Part shown: in pieces, positions 24,594-31,444 of the stretch
How the letters are laid out: every line of letters begins with the position of its first letter
Position numbering within the stretch: position 1 is the stretch's first letter
NCBI GenBank assembly: GCA_017617115.1
Contig: JAFZXA010000088.1
Location: 1 to 39,788, forward strand
Source of the DNA: Treponema sp.
GTDB taxonomy: Bacteria > Spirochaetota > Spirochaetia > Treponematales > Treponemataceae
Length of the DNA: 39,788 nt
Direction of reading: 5' to 3'
Position numbers and translations under genes: made by a program
Notes under the pieces: model-generated
The model's input: only the letters and a program-made list of their open reading frames with translations
What the model was told of the DNA's origin: nothing
Databases searched by the model: none

Positions 24594-24833
24594 AAAAAAA
24601 CACGGCTACTCCCGTGGGAAATAATATCAGAGAGGAAAAAGAAGTCCCCTCCCGTAGAAAATAATCTTGGGAGGAAAAAGTAGCCCTCTCCCGCAAGAAT
24701 TGTCTTCGGCCAACAGAAGGAAGTTGTCCTCAGCCAATTCTTGCTCCGAGTGCTACTTTTTCAATTCCTTTTTCTACTTTGGGGACTTCTTTTTCAGCTG
24801 CTTTTTGTTTCCACTCCGTAGCCGTGTTTTTTT
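24594..24833. repeat. 240-nt imperfect palindrome / long hairpin
   Basis: Five nested complementary pairs share a centre near 24714-24719: 24594-24609/24818-24833 (A-run plus CACGGCTAC), 24635-24649/24781-24795 (GAAAAAGAAGTCCCC), 24674-24683/24753-24762, 24694-24702/24735-24743 (CAAGAATTG), and GGCCAAC/GTTGTCC at the tip. The left arm is built of three 39-40-bp units (CTCCCG at 24609, 24649, 24688). The right end is followed by a T-run, so on the plus strand it ends like an intrinsic terminator for the acyltransferase transcript. This is the main content of the gene-free stretch 24578-24981; the remainder is AT-rich sequence and the lipoprotein promoter. Confidence 0.85.
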
Positions 24834-24936
24834 TAATTGGTACAAGTTTTCATATTTATTTTTTTTATTTCCGGTTGGCGTATTTGTAGATTTGGACCAG
24901 AGATTAATTTATAGCAAAGTATTGAGTTTTATTAGG

Positions 24937-24964
24937 TTGAATTATCACTTGAATCGGTTATAAT
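24937..24964 (+). promoter_or_regulatory. Promoter of the small lipoprotein gene
   Basis: TTGAAT (24937-24942), a 16-nt spacer and TATAAT (24959-24964). AGGAG (24971-24975) then precedes ATG 24982. Confidence 0.65.
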
Positions 24965-24981
24965 AGAGGCAGGAGTCATAT

Positions 24982-25401
24982 ATGAAAAAACTAATCGTAT
25001 TACTTTTATCTGCGTTTTTGTTTACAGCCTGTAATGATTATTCAATCCTGTTGAATCCCGATGATAGTTTCGTAGAACAGCGACCTGTTTATTACTGTTC
25101 TTCTCTTTCAGAAGTAGAAAAGGTTGTAACAGAGAAAACTCATATCAAAATTGATTGGAAGAACTTTAAGAACAAAGAATCTCAAATGTCTATTGATTCA
25201 GTTTACACTCAATTTCCTTTAATCTATAAAGACAGTTATTTAAAAACTGCAAATTGGGATACTTGGCAAGACGGTTACTATGTAAAGATAAGCAAGACAA
25301 GTACAGAAAACCTAACAATATTCTACTTAAAGTTTGACCAAAGAATTCCTGTAACAAAAGGCAATAATTATCTAAAACAATACAAGGTATATCTGTGGTA
25401 A
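24982..25401 (+). CDS. Small lipoprotein of unknown function
   Basis: 139 residues. MKKLIVLLLSAFLFTAC is a lipoprotein signal with lipobox LFTA-C17, so Cys17 should be lipidated and the protein anchored in a membrane. The mature part has no known motif. It is rich in Lys, Tyr and Ser with two Trp-x-Trp-like stretches (NWDTWQDGYY) and ends in a beta-strand-like YLKQYKVYLW. It is a single-gene unit with its own promoter, a good Shine-Dalgarno and its own terminator. It stands between a long palindrome and a candidate small RNA, in a stretch that looks accessory. I cannot assign a function. Confidence 0.8.
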   Translation: MKKLIVLLLSAFLFTACNDYSILLNPDDSFVEQRPVYYCSSLSEVEKVVTEKTHIKIDWKNFKNKESQMSIDSVYTQFPLIYKDSYLKTANWDTWQDGYYVKISKTSTENLTIFYLKFDQRIPVTKGNNYLKQYKVYLW

Positions 25402-25405
25402 AAAA

Positions 25406-25431
25406 AGCAGTCTCTTTTAAGACTGCTTTAT
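25406..25431 (+). terminator. Intrinsic terminator of the lipoprotein gene
   Basis: AGCAGTCT (25406-25413)/AGACTGCT (25420-25427) with a 6-nt loop, then TTATCATT. The T-tail is imperfect; on the minus strand the hairpin is followed by a run of A/T complementing AAAAAA, so it may act both ways. Confidence 0.75.
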
Positions 25432-25495
25432 CATTATTCTTCAGTCAAGTTCCTTTTTTATTCTGTAATCATTCTTTCTATATATTTCATATTCC

Positions 25496-25523
25496 TTGAC
25501 TTTTTTGTTTTTTACAGTATTAT
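25496..25523 (+). promoter_or_regulatory. Promoter of a candidate small RNA
   Basis: TTGACT (25496-25501), a 16-nt spacer and TATTAT (25518-25523). No coding frame follows, only a structured segment and a T-run. Confidence 0.6.
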
Positions 25524-25529
25524 GGTTAT

Positions 25530-25613
25530 CAGGAAAGGTTTTCTGGGCTAATCGTACTGGATGTTAAACTTTTGGCGTATGCTATGGCAAAAGTTGCCTT
25601 TCTTATTTTTTTT
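25530..25613 (+). ncRNA. Candidate ~84-nt structured small RNA
   Basis: A closing helix is formed by AGGAAAGG (25531-25538) and CCTTTCTT (25597-25604), eight pairs including one G-U, enclosing the whole molecule. Inside is a second helix, AACTTTTG (25567-25574)/CAAAAGTT (25588-25595), with a 13-nt loop. Eight T follow (25606-25613), as at an intrinsic terminator. A -35/-10 pair lies at the right distance upstream. The 5' arm can alternatively fold on itself (CAGGAAA with TTTTCTG), so the two folds compete. It is not tRNA, tmRNA, 6S or SRP RNA by any feature I know. Function is unknown. Confidence 0.55.
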
Positions 25614-25624
25614 CATCTTTTTCT

Positions 25625-26449
25625 TTATTTCAAAAAATTCTTTATCATTTCCTCAATAATTGATGGTGTGAGTGGCTCTGTCGCGGTTTCCATGGTGATG
25701 ATCAGGTTGCGGCCGGGGAGGAATTGGTTTTGGGCGTAGAGGTTCAGTTTGCTGGCGGCATTTTGGGCGTATTCTGGGGAATCCATGAGGCCAAAGTGTT
25801 CCCAGATGTATTCCTGGCGCGTGCGCAGGTTTAAGCATAGAAAATCGGGGTAAAATGTGGTGGTGCCTTTTTGCAATGGTTTTTTAATGGTGAGCGGGTA
25901 TTCGTAGCGGTAGGGAATGTTGTTTTGTGTAAGTGCATTTGCTATGAGGACCTCTGATTTTGAACGGACTCGTTCTTTACGGAGTGTTGTGAAGGCTGTG
26001 GCGTCTGGAGCAAAAGGAAGTCCTTTGTAAGGTGTAGTTTTCCATTGGGCAGCGTATTGCTCATCTGTTAGTGTTAGTGGAGTGATGAGTTTCTGACGGG
26101 CGGGGCACATTTCCAAGTTGAGGTTTGAAATGTTGGATGCAGTCATAAGATAAGCTTTCAAGGCAGCAATTTCATTTTCTACCAGGGTTATAATTTTGGA
26201 GTCATAGTCCTTTTGGGCCAGCTGACAGGCTGTAGCTCCCTGTTTTTTGGGGATATATTTTCCATGGGATTTGTCAGCACTTGTGACGTGATAATATTCT
26301 GTGTATTTTCCTTTTTGTGAGATGCGGAGTCTTCCTTGTATTTTAGAAGCCGACGCGGCTTTAAGATTTTTAAGGATAGTTTTTAACTCCATCAATCTTT
26401 CCTGTAGTTGTCCAATTGCGAGATTTGGTTTTAGTTGTTCTGGTTTCAT
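25625..26449 (-). CDS. PD-(D/E)XK-like nuclease-fold protein
   Basis: 274 residues. The N-terminal ~110 residues are helical and basic, with a coiled-coil-like start (LQERLMELKTILKNLKAASASK) and a beta piece (GRLRISQKGKYTEYYH). The C-terminal domain has a restriction-nuclease-like pattern: KSEVLIANAL (E166), TTFYPDFLCL (D202), YIWEHFGLMD (E217-x-x with H218), then a helix and NLIITME. The set E...PDF...WEHFG is shared by a widespread family of uncharacterised proteins in anaerobic Firmicutes and Treponema, as I recall it. ATG 26449 has GGAGGA 3-8 nt upstream. A longer frame to 26572 would translate part of the upstream repeat array and is rejected. No methyltransferase partner is adjacent. 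A tandem array of binding-site-like repeats begins 33 bp upstream. Confidence 0.7.
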   Translation of the reverse strand: MKPEQLKPNLAIGQLQERLMELKTILKNLKAASASKIQGRLRISQKGKYTEYYHVTSADKSHGKYIPKKQGATACQLAQKDYDSKIITLVENEIAALKAYLMTASNISNLNLEMCPARQKLITPLTLTDEQYAAQWKTTPYKGLPFAPDATAFTTLRKERVRSKSEVLIANALTQNNIPYRYEYPLTIKKPLQKGTTTFYPDFLCLNLRTRQEYIWEHFGLMDSPEYAQNAASKLNLYAQNQFLPGRNLIITMETATEPLTPSIIEEMIKNFLK

Positions 26450-26482
26450 AATTCCTCCATGTGGTGTTGTTTTTTTTGTAGT

Positions 26483-27000
26483 ATTCCCAACTGAAACATC
26501 CATACCAGGTGTGTGGTCGGGAAAAGTTGTGGTTGCCAGGCAAGTGCTCTTCCCAAAATCACGACCAACCACGTAAAACGCCGCATTCAGTCGGGAAAAC
26601 TGGTGTATTAGTGACAGTTTTTTTTATCTTTGTTCCTCCTGATTCCCGACTAAATCATTCATACAACCTGTATGGTCGGGAAATGCCTTTCTTGCCAGGC
26701 AAGTGCTCTTCCTAGAATCCCGACCAAACACACAAAACGCCTCATTTAGTCGGGAAACTCGTTAGTTTAGTGACAGATTTTTTCACCCTTTCCCTTCTTA
26801 TTCCCGACTAAAACATCTTATCAACTTGTTTGGTCGGGAAATGTCTTGTCCGTCAGGCAAGGGCTCTCACAAAAATCCCGACCAAACACACATAAAACCT
26901 CGTTTAGTCGGGAAAACTGCTGGTCCTGTGGCAGATTTTCCCCCTTGCTTCTCCTTATTCCCGACCAAATAATTGATAATTTCTTGCTAGTCGGAAAATC
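26483..27000. repeat. Tandem array of ~158-bp units with 14 alternating GTCGGGA/TCCCGAC sites
   Basis: Units begin at 26483, 26642, 26800 and (partial) 26957, a period of 157-159 bp. Each full unit has four copies of the 7-mer in alternating orientation, starting in the first unit at 26485, 26516, 26559, 26590, in the second at 26644, 26675, 26718, 26749, and in the third at 26802, 26833, 26876, 26907; the partial unit has 26959 and 26990. Spacings are 31, 43, 31 and 52-54 bp every time. Two sites of the first unit and the last are degenerate. Sites 1/4 and 2/3 are nested inverted repeats around a central CTTGCC-A-GGCAAG palindrome. The units hold no gene. They fill most of the gene-free stretch 26450-27148. 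Confidence 0.92.
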
Positions 27001-27008
27001 TTTTTTTT
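26957..27008 (+). terminator. Possible intrinsic terminator formed by the last partial repeat unit
   Basis: TTCCCGAC (26958) can pair with GTCGGAA (26990), and eight T follow at 27001-27008. It would stop plus-strand transcripts of the array before argC. The loop is long (~24 nt), so efficiency is uncertain. Confidence 0.4.
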
Positions 27009-27113
27009 ATATATATAGTATTGAAAAAAAAATCGACTTATTACAAAAATTCCACAAAAAACTTTAAAATTTTTGAAAAATTTTTCACTACAACAGCAAA
27101 TTCTCTCACTTCT

Positions 27114-27142
27114 TTGCAATTCCTTCTTAAATTCACTATAAT
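27114..27142 (+). promoter_or_regulatory. Promoter of argC, start codon at the predicted TSS
   Basis: TTGCAA (27114-27119), a 17-nt spacer and TATAAT (27137-27142). ATG 27149 begins at the seventh base after the -10, so the transcript should be leaderless. The 27009-27113 segment before it is very AT-rich with no other feature. Confidence 0.7.
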
Positions 27143-27148
27143 GCCTCT

Positions 27149-28096
27149 ATGGCATATAAGATTTTTATTGATGGAAAAGAAGGCACTACCGGCCTTAAGA
27201 TTTTTGAGCGTTTTGAAAAGCGCAGTGACCTTGAAATAATGCAGATTGACGAGGACAAACGAAAAGATCCTGTTGAAAAGGCGCGCCTAATAAACCAGGC
27301 TGATTATGTTTTCTTGTGTCTGCCGGACGCTGCGGCTATTGAATCGGCCGGGCTTGTTACAAATCCAAATACAAAGATAATTGACGCATCTACTGCTCAC
27401 AGAACTAACCCCGACTGGGCTTATGGTTTCCCTGAACTTGATGACAGCTTCCACCAGAAGATTACGACTTCCAAACGTGTTGCTGTTCCTGGTTGTTATG
27501 CAAGCGGTTCTATTGCAATTTTGTACCCGCTTGTAAAGTCCGGTATTTTGCCAAAAGACTATCCTGTTGTGATTCATGCCGTGAGCGGATATTCTGGCGC
27601 CGGTAAAAAGGCAATTGCTGTTTATGAAAGTGATGACCGCCCGCAGGGCTACGATTCTCCGCGCCTTTATGCACTTACCCAGGCTCACAAGCATCTTCCT
27701 GAAATTACAAAAATCAGCGGGCTTGATTTTGAACCTGTTTTTAATCCTTATGTTTGTGATTATTTTGCAGGTATGACTGTTACTGTAGGCTTGCACGCAC
27801 GCATGCTTTCAAAAAAAGTAACCGCTCAGGCTGTTCAGGAAATGTTTGCCGCTCATTACAAGGACGCTCATTTTGTACAGGTTGCCCCACTTATGGGCGA
27901 AGGCGTCCTCTCGGAACAGTTCATTCCTGCCGACACACTGGCCGGAACTAACAACATGCAGCTTTTTGTTTACGGTAACGATGACCGCATTATGATAACA
28001 ACCCGCTTTGATAATCTTGGCAAAGGCGCATCTGGTGCAGCCGTTCAGTGCATGAATATCATGATGGGAATTGATGAAGCTACAGGCTTAGTTTAA
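27149..28096 (+). CDS. argC: N-acetyl-gamma-glutamyl-phosphate reductase, short (type 2) form
   Basis: 315 residues, matching the short ArgC type. It reduces N-acetylglutamyl phosphate to the semialdehyde with NADPH in arginine synthesis. The nucleotide-binding start is IFIDGKEGTTGLKIFERF, with G-x-x-G-x-x-G in variant form. The catalytic cysteine is C116 in VPGCYASG, and HAVSGYSGAGK and the AHRTNPDW segment are conserved. No other arginine gene is adjacent, so it is separated from the rest of the pathway. It is first in a run with the HAD phosphatase (16 nt gap) and mnmG. No Shine-Dalgarno precedes it, consistent with the leaderless promoter. Confidence 0.92.
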   Translation: MAYKIFIDGKEGTTGLKIFERFEKRSDLEIMQIDEDKRKDPVEKARLINQADYVFLCLPDAAAIESAGLVTNPNTKIIDASTAHRTNPDWAYGFPELDDSFHQKITTSKRVAVPGCYASGSIAILYPLVKSGILPKDYPVVIHAVSGYSGAGKKAIAVYESDDRPQGYDSPRLYALTQAHKHLPEITKISGLDFEPVFNPYVCDYFAGMTVTVGLHARMLSKKVTAQAVQEMFAAHYKDAHFVQVAPLMGEGVLSEQFIPADTLAGTNNMQLFVYGNDDRIMITTRFDNLGKGASGAAVQCMNIMMGIDEATGLV

Positions 28097-28112
28097 TCAG
28101 GCGGCGCGCACA

Positions 28113-28778
28113 ATGTATAAGCTTGCAATTTTTGACATGGATGGAACAATCCTCAACACAATAGACGACCTTGCCGACAGTTCGAATGTAATCTGCCGCC
28201 GCTACGGTTACCCGGAGCACACTGTAGAAGAAATCAAATACATGGTAGGCAACGGAATCCCAAAACTTATGCGCCGTGCCCTGCCTGAAGACATAAGCGA
28301 AGAACAGTACCAGAAAGTTCTGGCAGAATACATTGAATACTACGAAGACCACTGTGCTATAAAAACAGCTCCTTACAAAGGAATTGTTGAATGCATAAAG
28401 TCTCTAAGAGCCGCCGGAGTAAAGGTTGCTGTAAACACAAACAAGGTTCAGGCCGCTGCAGAAGATTTATGCAAAGTATATTTCCCGGATTTGTTTGACT
28501 GCATAAGTGGCAGCCGTGCGGGTATCCCGCCAAAGCCAGATCCGACAGGCCTGTATGAAATTTTAAAAGAACTTGGCTTGTCCAAAGAAGAAGCCTGCCA
28601 GCCGGGGGTTGCCTGTTTCATTGGTGACTCGGATGTGGATCTTAAGACAGGCCTCGATTCCGGCCTCGATTTTATAGGAGTAGACTGGGGCTTTAGAGGA
28701 AGAAACTTTCTTCTTGAACATGGCGCAACAGTTGTTGTAGATAATACGCAAGAATTATTAGATAAATTGATAAAATAG
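28113..28778 (+). CDS. HAD-family phosphatase, phosphoglycolate-phosphatase-like
   Basis: 221 residues. HAD motif I is FDMDGTILNT (nucleophile D8, acid D10). Motif II is in VKVAVNTNK, the motif III lysine in PPKPDP, and motif IV is FIGDSDVDLKTG. A helical cap (residues ~16-85) sits between motif I and II, as in the phosphoglycolate phosphatase/beta-phosphoglucomutase branch. It should hydrolyse a small phosphate monoester in the cytosol; the substrate cannot be read, and Gph-like activity is only the family default. It begins 16 nt after argC, so it is likely co-transcribed. Confidence 0.85.
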   Translation: MYKLAIFDMDGTILNTIDDLADSSNVICRRYGYPEHTVEEIKYMVGNGIPKLMRRALPEDISEEQYQKVLAEYIEYYEDHCAIKTAPYKGIVECIKSLRAAGVKVAVNTNKVQAAAEDLCKVYFPDLFDCISGSRAGIPPKPDPTGLYEILKELGLSKEEACQPGVACFIGDSDVDLKTGLDSGLDFIGVDWGFRGRNFLLEHGATVVVDNTQELLDKLIK

Positions 28779-28790
28779 AATTTTTAAGTG

Positions 28791-28813
28791 GCCCTTCGAC
28801 AAGCTCAGGGACC
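28791..28813 (-). repeat. Dispersed 23-bp element copy in the mnmG leader
   Basis: GCCCTTCGACAAGCTCAGGG... lies between the HAD stop and the mnmG Shine-Dalgarno, in the reverse orientation to the copies at 19742-21366. Confidence 0.85.
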
Positions 28814-28829
28814 GCGTATAGGATACATT

Positions 28830-30920
28830 ATGCCTGGTTTTTATGATTATTACGATGTTGCGGTGGTTGGTGCCGGTCATGCCGGAATAGAAGCCGCTCT
28901 TGCAACTGCCCGCATGGGATTGAAGACAGTACTTATTACTCAAACTCCCGACGCAATCGGTCGCATGAGCTGTAATCCTTCTATTGGAGGTATTGCTAAA
29001 GGAAACATTGTCCGCGAAATAGATGCGCTTGGCGGCGAAATGGCTAAGCTTATTGACCGCACAATGATTCAGTACAGGCTGCTCAATCGTCGTCGCGGAC
29101 CTGCTGTTCAGGCGCCTCGTTCCCAGGCAGATAAAATTGCGTATTCAATGCTTGCACGAAAAACCTGCGAAAGCACACCAAACCTTTATACACTCATGGA
29201 CACTGTAATAGACATTCTTACAGTTGCTTCAGAAACTCCGCTTCCGCCAGATTCAGACAGTGCCGCAGATAAAGGCACAATTCCTGGTGAAAAACGCGGT
29301 TATAACAACAGTAATATTCAGGCTCCTGATTACGCAACCGAAGCAGCCCGTAGCGGAATGCGCCAGAAGGTAATTGGAGTTGTTACAGAACGCGGCCGCA
29401 TTATTCCGGTTCGTTCAGTTGTCCTTACTACAGGAACTTTCCTTGGCGGACGCATCTTCATCGGCGAATACGACGCCCCTTGCGGACGAGTAGGGGAACC
29501 TGCAGCCTACGGACTAACAGAAAGCCTGCGACGTCTTGGTTTTACAACAGGCCGCCTTAAAACAGGAACTCCGCCACGAATCCTTCGCCGCACTGTAGAT
29601 TTTTCAAAGCTTGATCTTCAGCCGGGAGACGATGAAATAATTCCATTCAGTTTTGAAGATGAAAAGGTTGAGCGCCCTATGGTGCCCTGCCACATTGTTT
29701 ATACAAACGAAGAAACTCATAAAATAATCCGCGACAACATTGGACGCTCGCCGCTTTATTCCGGAAAAATCAGCGGTATCGGTCCACGCTATTGCCCTAG
29801 TATTGAAGACAAGGTTATTCGCTTTAAGGAACGTGACCGCCATCAGATTTTTGTTGAGCCCGAAGGTCTTGAAACAGAAGAAATCTATTTGAACGGTCTT
29901 TCTTCATCTCTGCCGGAATGCGTACAGGATGCCTTTATGCGAACAATGCACGGTTTTGAAAATGCAGTTCAGTCGCGCCCAGGTTATGCCGTTGAATATG
30001 ATTTTGTTGAACCGACCCAGCTGTATCCGTCGCTCGAAACAAAACGGGTTGCGGGGCTTTTTGATGCCGGTCAGATAAACGGAACTTCGGGTTATGAAGA
30101 AGCAGCCGGACAAGGAATGATTGCCGGAATGAATGCCGGTCTTTATGCACGAGCCCACATTACAACCTGTGGTCCTATGGCTGCAATTCCTTCTACAATG
30201 AACGGAACTGCCTCAAGCATGGAAGCAGGTGCTTTCCGCCCAAAAGCAAACATGAATGTTCAGGAGCTCTGCGCATTTTCTACAATGAGTGAACGTGAAA
30301 CAAAAGAACTTGCCCAGTACATGAGCGGCATTCAAAAGGATGCAGGCTACGACCACTACCATACAATTCCTGAATACAAGCCAATAATTCTTGGCCGCGA
30401 CGAAGCTTACATTGGAGTTCTGATTGATGACCTTGTAACGCTTGGAACAAAAGAGCCTTACCGAATGTTTACCGCCCGCGCAGAGTACCGCCTGAAATTG
30501 CGACACGACACAGCCGACCGACGTCTTGCAAAATATGCCTTTGACTGCGGCCTAAAAACTCAGGCACAGTATGTTGCAGTAAACGAAAAGTATGCCCGCC
30601 TTGAAGAAATAGAAGCTATGCTCCTCAAAAAGCCTAATATGGAAAATCCAGGCTACCCCGAAAAGGAATGGGAGACCGCCTCTATCGAAGTAAAATACAA
30701 GTACTACATAGAAAAACAGGACAGGCGAGTAGAAAAGCTTCACAAAATGGAAAACACCCGCATTCCGGAAAACTTTGATTATGGTTCAATTCCGTCACTT
30801 TCTGCAGAATCGCGCATCAAGCTGGAACAGATTCGCCCGGTAACTTTGGGACAGGCTAACAGAATTAGCGGAATACGAAACAGCGATATTATGTTACTTA
30901 TGGTATATTTGAAACGATAA
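28830..30920 (+). CDS. mnmG: tRNA uridine-5-carboxymethylaminomethyl modification enzyme MnmG (GidA)
   Basis: 696 residues against about 630 in E. coli. With MnmE it adds the cmnm5 group to U34 of certain tRNAs using FAD. The FAD motif is VVGAGHAGIEAA (GxGxxG at 14-19). Other marks are CNPSIGGIAKG, the RRGPAVQAPRSQADK block, GRLKTGTPPRI, GLFDAGQINGTSGYEEAAGQG, and the C-terminal IRPVTLGQANRISGIRNSDIMLLMVYLK. The start is ATG 28830 with AGGA 6 nt upstream; a GTG at 28788 would translate the dispersed repeat as ALRQAQGP. A ~45-residue insertion (about residues 134-178, rich in Pro, Ser and Asp) separates two beta-strands of the FAD fold and is not seen in E. coli. Confidence 0.95.
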   Translation: MPGFYDYYDVAVVGAGHAGIEAALATARMGLKTVLITQTPDAIGRMSCNPSIGGIAKGNIVREIDALGGEMAKLIDRTMIQYRLLNRRRGPAVQAPRSQADKIAYSMLARKTCESTPNLYTLMDTVIDILTVASETPLPPDSDSAADKGTIPGEKRGYNNSNIQAPDYATEAARSGMRQKVIGVVTERGRIIPVRSVVLTTGTFLGGRIFIGEYDAPCGRVGEPAAYGLTESLRRLGFTTGRLKTGTPPRILRRTVDFSKLDLQPGDDEIIPFSFEDEKVERPMVPCHIVYTNEETHKIIRDNIGRSPLYSGKISGIGPRYCPSIEDKVIRFKERDRHQIFVEPEGLETEEIYLNGLSSSLPECVQDAFMRTMHGFENAVQSRPGYAVEYDFVEPTQLYPSLETKRVAGLFDAGQINGTSGYEEAAGQGMIAGMNAGLYARAHITTCGPMAAIPSTMNGTASSMEAGAFRPKANMNVQELCAFSTMSERETKELAQYMSGIQKDAGYDHYHTIPEYKPIILGRDEAYIGVLIDDLVTLGTKEPYRMFTARAEYRLKLRHDTADRRLAKYAFDCGLKTQAQYVAVNEKYARLEEIEAMLLKKPNMENPGYPEKEWETASIEVKYKYYIEKQDRRVEKLHKMENTRIPENFDYGSIPSLSAESRIKLEQIRPVTLGQANRISGIRNSDIMLLMVYLKR

Positions 30921-30929
30921 TTGATGATG

Positions 30930-30952
30930 GCCCTTCGACAGGCTCAGGGACC
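30930..30952 (-). repeat. Dispersed 23-bp element copy upstream of the 30967 gene
   Basis: GCCCTTCGACAGGCTCAGGG... ends just before TCAGGGAGG, which is the Shine-Dalgarno of the next gene. Confidence 0.9.
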
Positions 30953-30966
30953 TCAGGGAGGCACTT

Positions 30967-31401
30967 ATGGAAGATTCAGCAAAAATCGGGACATGCGTGG
31001 AACATTCGCGCAACAATAAATATTTTGTGGAGTTTGTTGAGCACCAGGAAAAACTCAAGGCTAAAAACCCTGCTGCATTTGAAGGCGTGAACCTTGAAGA
31101 TGACGTTATGTTTCTTTCGTATATGACCCGCAAATATTTTAAAGACAATATCATCGCAAGTATATTTAAGATTATTATTGGAATTGCAATCATTATTGTT
31201 GCCCTCATTCTTATTGGAAAGGGCGGAAGTTCAACAATGAACATATTTTCAATCGGTCTTTTTATTGTTGGTATTTTTTTTGCTCCGTCCGGACTCATCT
31301 TCTTTTTTTCAAACCTCAACTGCTACCGTCACTACAAGGATTATGTTACCGGCCGTGATGACCCGTTTATGGATAAGGTGATTAAGTTTTATAGTAAGTA
31401 G
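30967..31401 (+). CDS. Small membrane protein of unknown function
   Basis: 144 residues. The N-terminal ~65 residues are soluble and charged (EHQEKLKAKNPAAFEGVNLEDD). Two membrane segments follow, IIASIFKIIIGIAIIIVALILIG and IFSIGLFIVGIFFAPSGLIFFF, with a short GKGGSST turn, and then a charged C-terminus. Both tails should be on the same side, probably the cytoplasm. GGGAGG (30955-30960) gives a good start at ATG 30967. It follows mnmG by 46 nt and may be read from the same transcript. No family is recognised. Confidence 0.7.
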   Translation: MEDSAKIGTCVEHSRNNKYFVEFVEHQEKLKAKNPAAFEGVNLEDDVMFLSYMTRKYFKDNIIASIFKIIIGIAIIIVALILIGKGGSSTMNIFSIGLFIVGIFFAPSGLIFFFSNLNCYRHYKDYVTGRDDPFMDKVIKFYSK

Positions 31402-31436
31402 ATTGCCACGTCGCTACGCTCCTCGCAATGACGAGG
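31401..31436. repeat. Short repeat/hairpin between convergent genes
   Basis: GATTGCCACGTCGCTACG...CGCAATGACG has the form of a repeat common in many bacterial intergenic regions. ATTGC (31402-31406) pairs with GCAAT (31425-31429), or CCTCG with CGAGG (31421-31436). It sits between the stops of the converging 30967 and 31445 genes and could serve both as an end signal. Confidence 0.6.
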
Positions 31437-31444
31437 GGAAGGCT

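Noticed and set aside
24667..24963. A 98-codon plus-strand open frame, Cys- and Phe-rich
   Set aside because: It is produced by the long palindrome and T-rich sequence, has no Shine-Dalgarno and runs through the lipoprotein promoter region.
26450..26572. Upstream extension of the nuclease gene to an ATG at 26572
   Set aside because: It would translate part of the first array unit. A strong GGAGGA Shine-Dalgarno marks ATG 26449 as the start.
26483..27000. CRISPR array
   Set aside because: Units are 157-159 bp and conserved throughout, with internal inverted repeats and no unique spacers; no cas genes are nearby.
24594..27000. Integron cassette array with attC sites (known in Treponema denticola)
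   Set aside because: The palindromes lack the GTTRRRY/RYYYAAC core sites at their ends, no integrase is present, and genes have their own promoters.
28788..28829. GTG start 14 codons upstream for MnmG
   Set aside because: It would translate the dispersed repeat as ALRQAQGP. ATG 28830 has a Shine-Dalgarno and matches the family N-terminus.
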